Source: Fidelibacterota bacterium
Lineage (GTDB): Bacteria; Fidelibacterota; Marinisomatia; SCGC-AAA003-L08; D37C17
Direction: 5' to 3'
DNA: 14,789 bases
NCBI GenBank assembly: GCA_002705605.1
Contig: PAJD01000006.1
Location: 159,382 to 174,170, forward strand
Shown: positions 1 through 6,124 of the stretch, in pieces
Layout: each line of letters opens with the position of its first letter
How positions within the stretch are numbered: position 1 is the stretch's first letter
Program-made: the position numbers and the translations under genes
The notes under the pieces: model-generated
Seen by the model: the letters and a program-made list of their open reading frames with translations, nothing else
The model's database searches: none
What the model was told of the DNA's origin: nothing

Positions 1-438
1 AATCAGGCAAGATATGGAATTGGATGGGGAGCTATTGGTGCAGCCATGAATTTATACGAAGTTGCACTTAAATATTCAAAGGATCGTGAACAGTTTGGTA
101 AGCCAATAGCAGGTTTTCAATTAATTCAAGAAAAATTAGTTTGGATGTTTAATGAAATAACTAAGGGTCAAATAATTGCTATGCAGGTTGGAAGGAATAA
201 AGATAATGAATCTTTAAAACATTCTCAGGTTTCTTTAATAAAAAGAAATAATGTGTGGGTAGCTAGAGAATGTGCAAAATTAGCTAGAGAAATTTTGGGA
301 GCTAATGGTATAACTTCTGATTATCCTGTTATGAGACATATGATGAACATAGAAAGTGTTTATACATATGAAGGAACTCACGAAATGCATACTTTGATTC
401 TTGGTCATGAAATAACTGGAATTCAGGCATTTAAATAA
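1..438 (+). CDS. gcdH: Glutaryl-CoA dehydrogenase, C-terminal part (5' truncated by window)
   Basis: This is the last 145 residues of an FAD-dependent acyl-CoA dehydrogenase; the reading frame is open from base 1, so the start lies outside the window. The segments ARYGIGWGAIGAA, DREQFGKPIAGFQLIQEKL and TYEGTHEMHTLILG and the end ITGIQAFK follow the glutaryl-CoA dehydrogenase subfamily closely, more so than short-chain acyl-CoA dehydrogenases. The Glu of TYEGTH (codon 370-372) corresponds to the catalytic base that abstracts the alpha proton. The enzyme oxidises and decarboxylates glutaryl-CoA to crotonyl-CoA in lysine and tryptophan degradation. The stop is one base from the end of the convergent downstream gene, and no terminator is visible between them. 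The family call is strong; the exact substrate is by similarity. Confidence 0.9.
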   Translation, partial: NQARYGIGWGAIGAAMNLYEVALKYSKDREQFGKPIAGFQLIQEKLVWMFNEITKGQIIAMQVGRNKDNESLKHSQVSLIKRNNVWVARECAKLAREILGANGITSDYPVMRHMMNIESVYTYEGTHEMHTLILGHEITGIQAFK

Positions 439-439
439 A

Positions 440-1171
440 CTAATTAATATTAATTAATTCACGCTCTTTTTTAAATAAGCCTTTTTTATTTTTTTCATTC
501 TTTAAATAATTAAAACTATTCCATCCAGATAATATTGTATAGTATGAAATCAATATAGAAAAGCAATATCCTATTAAGAATATTAAATTTGAAATTTCTT
601 TCATATCTAATACCATAAATATAGCGTATAAAATTATTATATATATTTCTATGGTCATTGAAAGAGATAGTATTTTTATTAAATAACCCTTTTTGTTAGA
701 GTTGTTAATAATACATTCTATAGAATAGAAAAAGAAATATCTGAATAGTAAAAAGAATAATATATTTATATATGTTTTTAAATAATATTGAATAATAACA
801 TTGTTATATATAGTTATGGCATTGAAAGGAAGTGGCCAAAATATATTTATAAGATTTATTGACATTAATATATCTAAAAAAATATGTAACAGCATACCTG
901 ATACTATTCCATTTGCAAGATTTAAATATGCTTTTTCTTTATATATTTCGTATGTAATTAATAGTATTAAGTATATTAATAGTGCAGAAATAATGCTATG
1001 TCCAAAGGTGTGATTGTACAAATTAATATTTAAAAAATTTAAAAATATAATTATTGTATCTATATCAGGAAGCAGTATTCCAATAAGGAAAGCTGGAAAA
1101 AACCATTTTTCTATTGGAAGTTTATTTCTAATAAGTATAGCAATATAAGTGTATAGACTTGTTGCAATCAT
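440..1171 (-). CDS. Membrane-bound metal-dependent hydrolase-like protein (DUF457/YdjM type)
   Basis: This is a 243-residue, strongly hydrophobic protein with several membrane segments. The order of motifs fits the DUF457/YdjM family of membrane-bound predicted metal hydrolases: LLPDIDTI (about residues 33-40), NHTFGHSI (53-60), GMLLHIFLDIL (92-102) and FWPLPF (111-116). The usual HR-x2-THS motif appears here as NHTFGHS, so the first His seems shifted by one residue. I chose the ATG at 1171 because it puts the PDID motif at the family's usual distance from the N-terminus. A TTG 24 codons further upstream would overlap the divergent gene at 1232. No Shine-Dalgarno is evident. The substrate is unknown for the family. 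It converges with gcdH and diverges from the gene at 1232. Confidence 0.7.
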   Translation of the reverse strand: MIATSLYTYIAILIRNKLPIEKWFFPAFLIGILLPDIDTIIIFLNFLNINLYNHTFGHSIISALLIYLILLITYEIYKEKAYLNLANGIVSGMLLHIFLDILMSINLINIFWPLPFNAITIYNNVIIQYYLKTYINILFFLLFRYFFFYSIECIINNSNKKGYLIKILSLSMTIEIYIIILYAIFMVLDMKEISNLIFLIGYCFSILISYYTILSGWNSFNYLKNEKNKKGLFKKERELININ

Positions 1172-1231
1172 AATGTTTAAATTAAAACTATAACTTATAG
1201 GTAATTTAGTATATGTATATTTATTAAAAAA

Positions 1232-2107
1232 ATGAATGCTCAATTAGTTAAACATAAATTATCAGACTATTATTATAAATCTTTATTTACAGATGCTGAT
1301 GTAGATATACACTCTGTAAGTCTTGTTAATGCTGTGAAATCAATTATAGGTATTGATTTTGATATATCACATGATCATTTACTTGATTATTGTATTAACT
1401 ATACTAATAGTTGTAAGTCTTCTGATGCAATTGGAGTGTTTGATGAGATCGAGATTCCATCTGCTATTTCATTTGCTACATTAGAAGAATCTCTTTTATC
1501 TAATGATTACAATAAATCAATAAAAAATGTTTTTTCTTTGTTGAAAGTATCAGACGGAAAGCATATCCTAGAGTTTTTATTAGAGTTTGCTATTAAGTAT
1601 AATAGCCCGGTATATTCTTTGGTTTGGTCAGTATATAAAATGTCTTTATTTTTAAAACATAAGAACATTAATGATAGTATTTTGTTTTGTTTGAAATATA
1701 TCGCTAATAATGAGTCTATTAACAGAGTGTCAGTTAATGAGGAGAAGGTCGTTGATTTTTCAAAGTATGTATATAATAGTAAGTCCATAAAAAAAATATT
1801 AATTTATCAATCTATTTTAAATGAGGATTTAGTTAGGAAGGTGAATATCTCAAAATATATAAAAATAAATATTTCTAAAGGTGTAGATTTTTCAAATAAT
1901 CAGAATCAACTACAAGTTTTTGGTGATCAGTTAAAATATGGAAGAAAATGGATTAGTTTATATCTACAAAAGTTAAGTAAAGATAAATTGGATGTAAAAT
2001 TAATTATAATGCTAGACATGTTTAGAGGTGCATTAAAAGCATCAGGTGGTAGCTATGATAAAGAAATCTGGAATGATTTGAATATTTATTTAGATAAATG
2101 CAATTAA
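1232..2107 (+). CDS. Hypothetical protein, 291 residues, mainly helical
   Basis: I do not recognise this protein. It has no signal peptide and no clear membrane segment, so it is probably cytoplasmic. The composition (Leu, Ile, Lys, Ser, Asn, with long amphipathic stretches such as residues 85-140) suggests a mostly alpha-helical fold. No catalytic motif stands out. It opens a run of four closely packed + strand genes: its last 10 bases overlap the start of the metallo-beta-lactamase-fold gene, which points to translational coupling and a shared process. The start codon ATG at 1232 has no Shine-Dalgarno but is preceded by an A-rich tract. The divergent gene begins 60 bases upstream, leaving room for a shared promoter region. 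The ORF is very likely real; function is unknown. Confidence 0.75.
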   Translation: MNAQLVKHKLSDYYYKSLFTDADVDIHSVSLVNAVKSIIGIDFDISHDHLLDYCINYTNSCKSSDAIGVFDEIEIPSAISFATLEESLLSNDYNKSIKNVFSLLKVSDGKHILEFLLEFAIKYNSPVYSLVWSVYKMSLFLKHKNINDSILFCLKYIANNESINRVSVNEEKVVDFSKYVYNSKSIKKILIYQSILNEDLVRKVNISKYIKINISKGVDFSNNQNQLQVFGDQLKYGRKWISLYLQKLSKDKLDVKLIIMLDMFRGALKASGGSYDKEIWNDLNIYLDKCN

Positions 2108-2958
2108 CAAACTTAGGAAAATGGAAAATTAAAGTTATAGAGTCTGGTGATTTTAAGCTAGATGGTGGAGCTATGATGGGAAGTGTTCCTAAAGTGCTAT
2201 GGGATAAAACAAATCCAAGTGATAATTTAAATAGAATTCAATTAGCAATGAGATGTTTGCTTCTTGATGATGGTGAGAATATTGTATTAATTGAAACAGG
2301 AATAGGAGATCATTTTAGTGAAAAATTTAAAGAAATGTTTGATATCAATCAACGAGATTATTCTTTAAGTAATACTTTAAGTGATTTCGGTTATTCAATT
2401 AAAGATATAACACATGTAATATTAACTCATTTGCATTTTGATCATGCGGGAGGTGCTGTTAAAAAAGAATTAAATGGAGAAATGAGACCACAGTTTCCTA
2501 ATGCTGAATATTATATTTCCTCTAAAAATTGGGAAGCAGCTTTAAATCCTAATCCTAAAGATAGAGCTAGTTATTTAAAAGAAAATTTTACTTGTCTAAA
2601 AGATTATAATGTATTGAATATTTTGCCAGATAATGTAGAAATTTTACCTGGTATAAATACTTATGTTGTTAGTGGACATACCTCAGGTCAACAGTTAGTT
2701 GTAATTTCTGGAAATAATAAAAAATTAGTTTTTTGTTCAGATTTGATTCCTCTTAAATCACATTTGAAATTGCCATGGATAATGGGGTATGATTTAAATG
2801 CCTCGTTAACCTTAAAAGAGAAGAAAGTATTTCTTGATTTAGCTGCTAATAATAATTGGATTTTATATTTATATCATGATCCTGAAGTAATAGCAGTAGA
2901 AATAAAAGAAGCAGATAATTATTATGAGATTATTAATGAGTACAGAAGAAGAAATTAA
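2098..2958 (+). CDS. MBL-fold metallohydrolase (YtnP/AHL-lactonase-like)
   Basis: This is a 286-residue metallo-beta-lactamase-fold enzyme, probably cytoplasmic with two zinc ions. The metal-binding set is complete: HLHFDH at residues 111-116, His194 in SGHTSG, Asp215 in FCSD and His260 in YHD. The N-terminal segment FKLDGGAMMGSVPKVLW is typical of the branch that contains YtnP-like quorum-quenching lactonases. That branch also includes many uncharacterised hydrolases, so lactonase activity is only a suggestion. The ATG overlaps the upstream hypothetical gene by 10 bases, and its 3' end overlaps the DUF309 gene by 23, so all are likely on one transcript. Fold and metal site are secure, substrate is not. 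Confidence 0.85.
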   Translation: MQLTNLGKWKIKVIESGDFKLDGGAMMGSVPKVLWDKTNPSDNLNRIQLAMRCLLLDDGENIVLIETGIGDHFSEKFKEMFDINQRDYSLSNTLSDFGYSIKDITHVILTHLHFDHAGGAVKKELNGEMRPQFPNAEYYISSKNWEAALNPNPKDRASYLKENFTCLKDYNVLNILPDNVEILPGINTYVVSGHTSGQQLVVISGNNKKLVFCSDLIPLKSHLKLPWIMGYDLNASLTLKEKKVFLDLAANNNWILYLYHDPEVIAVEIKEADNYYEIINEYRRRN

Positions 2959-3307
2959 AAAAGAATTATTTTCAAAAGGCATTAAAGCGTTTAACAATCG
3001 TAACTATTATGATGCTCATGAATATTGGGAAGATTTATGGACAGAATACAGATTGAAAGATGCAAAGTTTATCCAAGGTTTAATTCAGTTATCTGTTGGA
3101 TATTTTCACATAACAAATTTAAATATTAATGGTGCTAAGAGTATGTTTGGTAAATGTTTGCTAAAATTAGATTTATATAAGCAAAATTCAAGAGGAATAG
3201 ATGTGGTTTTTTTAATAAATGCAGTTAATAATACTATTGATAATTTAAATGAGATAGAAAATATAAAAGATTTTAACTGGAGTAATTCTCCAAAAATAAA
3301 TGCTTAA
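2936..3307 (+). CDS. DUF309 domain protein
   Basis: This is a 123-residue protein with the DUF309 signature: FNNRNYYDAHEYWEDLW (residues 19-35) followed by FIQGLIQLSVGYFH. The His-Glu-x-Trp-Glu cluster at 28-32 is the hallmark of the family and could bind a metal, but the biochemical role is not established. The fold is expected to be a small all-helical bundle. Two in-frame ATGs exist, at 2924 and 2936; I prefer 2936, which gives MSTEEEIKK and the smaller overlap with the metallohydrolase gene (23 bases). Its stop overlaps the next gene by 8 bases. The tight coupling suggests that the hydrolase, this protein and the receiver-like protein are made together. Confidence 0.85.
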   Translation: MSTEEEIKKELFSKGIKAFNNRNYYDAHEYWEDLWTEYRLKDAKFIQGLIQLSVGYFHITNLNINGAKSMFGKCLLKLDLYKQNSRGIDVVFLINAVNNTIDNLNEIENIKDFNWSNSPKINA

Positions 3308-3677
3308 AGAACACTTTAATATAAATGTTATGTCTGATGATGCAGTTTTCTGTACTAGTCTAGCAACTGAATGCAATAAGTTTGGATTTTTGTTAAGTTT
3401 TTTTAATCAAGAAGATGTTTTAAATAAAAATGATCTTTTTTCTAATGAATCTTTATCTGTTTCAATTATTGACTTAGATATTGATAATCTTAATATAATT
3501 AGTCATATAAGGGAAACATCTAAATTGCCTGTTTTTGGTGTTTGTTCCAAGTTAACCAAATCGCTGCAGTCAAAGGCAAAAAATAAAGGTTACGATTTGG
3601 TTTTCACTAAATCTTTATTAATTAGTAGTATTAAAAGAATAATTATTCATATTTCAAATGAAAAAGAAAATAAATGA
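3300..3677 (+). CDS. Receiver-like (CheY-fold) single-domain protein, partly degenerate
   Basis: The 125 residues can be laid over a response-regulator receiver domain with no output domain. There is an acidic pair Asp13-Asp14 after the first strand, a candidate phospho-acceptor Asp58 in SIIDLDID after the third strand, VFGVCSK where the conserved Thr/Ser normally sits (Cys82 or Ser83), and Lys104 in VFTKS where the conserved Lys-Pro normally is. The Pro is missing and the sequence is otherwise divergent, so it may be a pseudo-receiver that no longer phosphorylates. It overlaps the DUF309 gene by 8 bases, and no kinase gene is nearby. The call rests on motif spacing read by eye and is moderate. 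Confidence 0.55.
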   Translation: MLKEHFNINVMSDDAVFCTSLATECNKFGFLLSFFNQEDVLNKNDLFSNESLSVSIIDLDIDNLNIISHIRETSKLPVFGVCSKLTKSLQSKAKNKGYDLVFTKSLLISSIKRIIIHISNEKENK

Positions 3678-3711
3678 AAATTATTTGGAACATATGTATT
3701 TATATTTTTAA

Positions 3712-3733
3712 TTTTCGACCTAGGAGTCTATAA
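3712..3733 (+). promoter_or_regulatory. Candidate TetR operator overlapping the repressor's ribosome binding site
   Basis: TTTTCGAC (3712-3719), six bases, then GTCTATAA (3726-3733) forms an imperfect inverted repeat. It has the same arms and spacing as the perfect palindrome at 4501-4524. The AGGAG ribosome binding site of the TetR gene (3722-3726) lies in the spacer and right arm, and the gene starts at 3736. A TATATT at 3701-3706 could be the -10 element. Such a site fits negative autoregulation by the TetR-type protein. This is inference from repeat structure and position only. Confidence 0.5.
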
Positions 3734-3735
3734 AT

Positions 3736-4317
3736 ATGATATCAAAAAGAAAAGTAGAAGAAAGAAATCAAAGGAAATTAGCTATTCTTGAAGGTTCATT
3801 AAGGGTTTTTAATGAATTAGGTATAGAAAAAACTACTATGGATGAAATAGCTCACGAGTCTGGTTTTGGGAAAGCAACATTATATTATTATTTCACTTCA
3901 AAAGATGATGTTTTTGTTCATATTATGGAATATGGATGGAAAAGACTTTGGGAGGGGATAGAGTCAAGAGTAGTTGAAAATATTGGGCCTCGTAAAAAAT
4001 TTATTGGTATTATAAGAAAGATGGGAAAGATTGTAACCGAAGATAAAATTTTATATGGATTTTTATTTACTGCACCTAACTATATAAATGATCCAAATAA
4101 GCAGCCCTGGAAAATCTATCAGGAAAGATTGTATGCTATATTACAAAGTATTATAGAAAAGGGAATTGAAAAAAAAGAATTTGTAGATTTAAATCCTAAT
4201 TTGCTTATGAAAGCAATCGGAGGCCTCTTTCATCAATTATTAATAAGTAATGAAGAAGATTTAAAAGATAATGAATTTGAAGATATGTTGAAAAATTTCT
4301 TAAGACCAAAAAAATGA
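3736..4317 (+). CDS. TetR/AcrR family transcriptional regulator
   Basis: This is a 193-residue regulator of normal TetR length. The N-terminal DNA-binding domain (about residues 10-58) carries the family pattern: ILEGSLRVFNELGIEKTTM, DEIAHESGFGKATLYYYF and TSKDDVF, with the helix-turn-helix at about 32-54. The C-terminal helical domain that would sense a ligand is not diagnostic. The start is supported by a good AGGAG at 3722-3726, one of the few clear ribosome sites here. Its TGA overlaps the ATG of a 54-residue membrane protein (ATGA), so the two are probably co-translated. Matching palindromes sit on its own translation start and upstream of 4602, making both likely targets. The inducer is unknown. 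Confidence 0.9.
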   Translation: MISKRKVEERNQRKLAILEGSLRVFNELGIEKTTMDEIAHESGFGKATLYYYFTSKDDVFVHIMEYGWKRLWEGIESRVVENIGPRKKFIGIIRKMGKIVTEDKILYGFLFTAPNYINDPNKQPWKIYQERLYAILQSIIEKGIEKKEFVDLNPNLLMKAIGGLFHQLLISNEEDLKDNEFEDMLKNFLRPKK

Positions 4318-4478
4318 TAAAAAAATTCGTAACAAAATTTAAAAATAGAATATTAGGCCTATTTGAAAAATATGGATGGAAAGCAGCAGTTGGAATTTTT
4401 TTGTATTACCTTATCAGAGATGTCTCCTTGTATATAATTCTTCCTTGGCTCATAGCTAAAAAAATGATATTTAACTAA
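4314..4478 (+). CDS. Small membrane protein, 54 residues
   Basis: This short frame starts at the ATG that overlaps the TetR stop codon (ATGA) and ends with TAA at 4478. It encodes a basic N-terminus (MIKKFVTKFKNRILGLFEKY), then GWKAAVG and one hydrophobic stretch (about residues 25-48) interrupted by Arg35-Asp36, and ends AKKMIFN. The layout suggests a single-pass inner-membrane protein or a short amphipathic hairpin. Four-base stop/start coupling with the repressor is the main reason to believe it is translated. I do not recognise a family. A role linked to the TetR regulon, such as an envelope stress or sensor partner, is conjecture. Confidence 0.6.
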   Translation: MIKKFVTKFKNRILGLFEKYGWKAAVGIFLYYLIRDVSLYIILPWLIAKKMIFN

Positions 4479-4500
4479 GTATTTTCGAACCAAAGTTATG

Positions 4501-4524
4501 TTTTTCGACCAATAAGTCGAAAAA
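4501..4524 (+). promoter_or_regulatory. Perfect palindrome, candidate TetR operator, with adjacent degenerate copy
   Basis: TTTTTCGAC (4501-4509), spacer CAATAA, GTCGAAAAA (4516-4524) is a perfect 9-6-9 inverted repeat. A related half-site, TTTTCGAAC, lies just upstream at 4482-4490, followed by CCAAAG; it is like the left half of the palindrome with one inserted base. The palindrome sits about 33 bases upstream of a TATAAT at 4558, where a bound repressor would block a promoter. It could also form a hairpin, but no U-run follows, so termination is unlikely. Confidence 0.5.
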
Positions 4525-4557
4525 GTTCTTGTATCAATATTTTCTATTGATTTAAAT

Positions 4558-4579
4558 TATAATGATAGTCAATTAATTT
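4558..4579 (+). promoter_or_regulatory. Putative -10 element with overlapping degenerate Fur-like site
   Basis: TATAAT at 4558-4563 is a consensus -10 hexamer 39 bases before the 4602 start; I see no convincing -35 at 17 bases. Overlapping it, AATGATAGTCAAT (4561-4573) agrees at 11 of 13 positions with the left part of the Fur-like box upstream of the porin (AATGAGAATCAAT), but the right half is poor. An AAGGA ribosome site follows at 4586-4590. Iron control here is a weak suggestion. Confidence 0.3.
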
Positions 4580-4601
4580 AAATGCAAGGAACAGATTTAT
4601 A

Positions 4602-6050
4602 ATGAAAAATTTAATAAATTTATTTTTAATAAGTAGTTTTATATTTTGTGCTTGTCCTGATGTAGCACCTAATTCCAATTATAGTTTTATAGAAGATGAT
4701 TGTGGCAATTGTTGGTTGCCATATTGCTATAATCAACAAACTCATTCTGTAAGTTATGATTTAACCGAAGATGAATGTAATTATATATGGGTAAATCCAG
4801 GTGATTTTGGAGATCCATATTATAATAGTTATTGTAATTCTTGTCCAAATGGATATACTCAAGATTCATGTGGTAATTGTTGGAATTCATACTGCTATAC
4901 TTTTTTTAGTGCAGGTGTAGGAGATGATCCAATGCATAGTGTTTATTATGATTTAACTGAAAATGAATGTAACAATTTAGGATATAATTATTATATACCA
5001 GGAACTCCAGGAGATCCATATTTTAATAGTAATTGTTCAGATGCTAGTGATGATGGTGGAACCACTGGTGGAAGTGGAAATTCAGTTGATTGTGATGGTG
5101 ATGCAAATGGTTTAGGTGCAACAGATGATTGTGGAGTATGTCATGCTCAATTATGTTATAATACGGTGACACATGCTTCAATGCCAGCAGATACATGTGA
5201 TGGAGTTAATGAAATGTGGGCATCCCCAGATAATCCTATGAATCCATATTGGAATGCATCATGTGAAGATTGTGATGGTGTAGCTAATGGAAATGCTATT
5301 GTAGGAGACCTTAATTCCACAGGAATTATAAATGTAGCAGATGTAGTTTACTTGGTAAATTTTATATTAGGAGCTTCTAATCTAGATGTATCATGTGGAG
5401 ATATAAATAATGATGGTTCTGTAGATGTTAGTGATGTTGTTGCTCTTATTAATATTATTCTTTCTGATAGATTATTATTAAATATTGATGCTGTTAATTC
5501 TAAATTAATAATATCTGATAATTCATTAAGACTAGAGTCTGATGGCTTTGTTCAGGGAATACAATTAACTTTATCTCATGGTTCTAATTTTGATATTGAA
5601 CTTGTTGACGCATTTGTTTCAGAATATAGAACAAATACTAATAAAACAACATTGATGATAGTAACAGATGGTTCTCATTCTATTACTGATATTGCTACAT
5701 TTACAGGTGATGTGATTATTAATTCTGTGCATGTTGTAAATCAATCAGGTGATGTTTTTGTAGACCAAGTTGTTGAATTATCTAGTATTAAAGTTAGCGT
5801 GGTTGGTCCTAATCCATTTAATCCTTCAACTCAGGTAAGTATAGTAGTTCCTGAAGCAGGATTTGTATCGGTTAATGTTTATAATATTTTAGGTGAGAAA
5901 GTAGCAACATTAGTTGATGGATATATGAATGCAAATTCTATGGGACATGTAGTTAATTTTAATGCAAGTCATCTAGCAAGTGGTGTATATCTTGTGCAGG
6001 CTGTATCTGCAGGAGATATATCAACACAGAAGCTAATGCTTATTAAATAG
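4602..6050 (+). CDS. Secreted Cys-rich repeat protein with dockerin-like and T9SS sorting domains
   Basis: This 482-residue protein has a short hydrophobic signal segment (residues 1-18). Three Cys-rich repeats of about 50-60 residues follow (33-81, 88-146, 176-224), each with CGxC, a Cys-Tyr, a His, then a Pro-rich NPYWN-like turn and a final Cys. Next is a dockerin-like pair of calcium loops (235-288) with Asp-x-Asn-x-[Asp/Thr]-Gly spacing. A beta-rich segment leads to a C-terminal type IX sorting domain (402-482) beginning VGPNPFNPST, with VYNILGEKVATL and GVYLVQ. It should cross the outer membrane by the type IX system and stay on the surface or be released. It sits directly before a heme receptor and a HmuY-like protein, so a role in metal or heme capture is plausible but unproven. 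An SP-I versus lipoprotein cleavage site is unclear (FCAC at 15-18). Confidence 0.8.
   Translation: MKNLINLFLISSFIFCACPDVAPNSNYSFIEDDCGNCWLPYCYNQQTHSVSYDLTEDECNYIWVNPGDFGDPYYNSYCNSCPNGYTQDSCGNCWNSYCYTFFSAGVGDDPMHSVYYDLTENECNNLGYNYYIPGTPGDPYFNSNCSDASDDGGTTGGSGNSVDCDGDANGLGATDDCGVCHAQLCYNTVTHASMPADTCDGVNEMWASPDNPMNPYWNASCEDCDGVANGNAIVGDLNSTGIINVADVVYLVNFILGASNLDVSCGDINNDGSVDVSDVVALINIILSDRLLLNIDAVNSKLIISDNSLRLESDGFVQGIQLTLSHGSNFDIELVDAFVSEYRTNTNKTTLMIVTDGSHSITDIATFTGDVIINSVHVVNQSGDVFVDQVVELSSIKVSVVGPNPFNPSTQVSIVVPEAGFVSVNVYNILGEKVATLVDGYMNANSMGHVVNFNASHLASGVYLVQAVSAGDISTQKLMLIK
4698..5273 (+). repeat. Three tandem-type Cys-rich protein repeats within the 4602 gene
   Basis: The coding segments 4698-4844, 4863-5039 and 5127-5273 encode diverged copies of one module. 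Shared landmarks are DxCGNC(W), a Cys-Tyr four to five residues later, a conserved His (THS, MHS, THA), a Cys in the middle (ECN, ECN, TCD) and an ending such as DPYYNSYC, DPYFNSNC or NPYWNASC. Copies 1 and 2 are closest; copy 3 has CGVCH instead of CGNCW. The DNA copies have drifted, so this is old duplication rather than a recent slippage repeat. Confidence 0.7.
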
Positions 6051-6072
6051 TTTATAGATTGAAAATAAATAT

Positions 6073-6114
6073 AAAAAACGAGCTTTATAGTTTAATTTAT
6101 AGGGCTCGTTTTTT
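6073..6114 (+). terminator. Rho-independent terminator-like hairpin
   Basis: AAAAAACGAGC (6073-6083) pairs perfectly with GCTCGTTTTTT (6104-6114). The stem extends inward through CUUUAUA against UAUAGGG using GU pairs, around a short AU loop. The descending arm runs straight into a T-rich tract, so this is a good intrinsic terminator for the 4602 gene. It ends only 10 bases before the ATG of the heme receptor, leaving almost no room for a separate promoter and leader after it. Confidence 0.8.
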
Positions 6115-6124
6115 ATTTTAAAAT

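Noticed and set aside
801..1013. 70-residue + strand frame opposite the DUF457-type gene
   Set aside because: It lies wholly inside a better-supported gene on the other strand and has no motif or ribosome site.
1172..1243. TTG start extending the DUF457-type gene by 24 codons
   Set aside because: It would overlap the divergent gene at 1232; the ATG at 1171 gives the usual family N-terminus.
4501..4524. Palindrome read as an intrinsic terminator for the TetR unit
   Set aside because: The stem is A/T-rich and not followed by a U-run; a shared operator motif with 3712-3733 explains it better.
4602..4655. Lipoprotein signal at FCAC
   Set aside because: The lipobox is poor, and type IX sorted proteins normally use signal peptidase I; left undecided rather than called.
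5127..5145. CGVCH in the third Cys-rich repeat, matching the CxxCH heme c motif
   Set aside because: The first two copies have CGNCW, so the His is not conserved and the motif is part of the repeat, not a cytochrome site.
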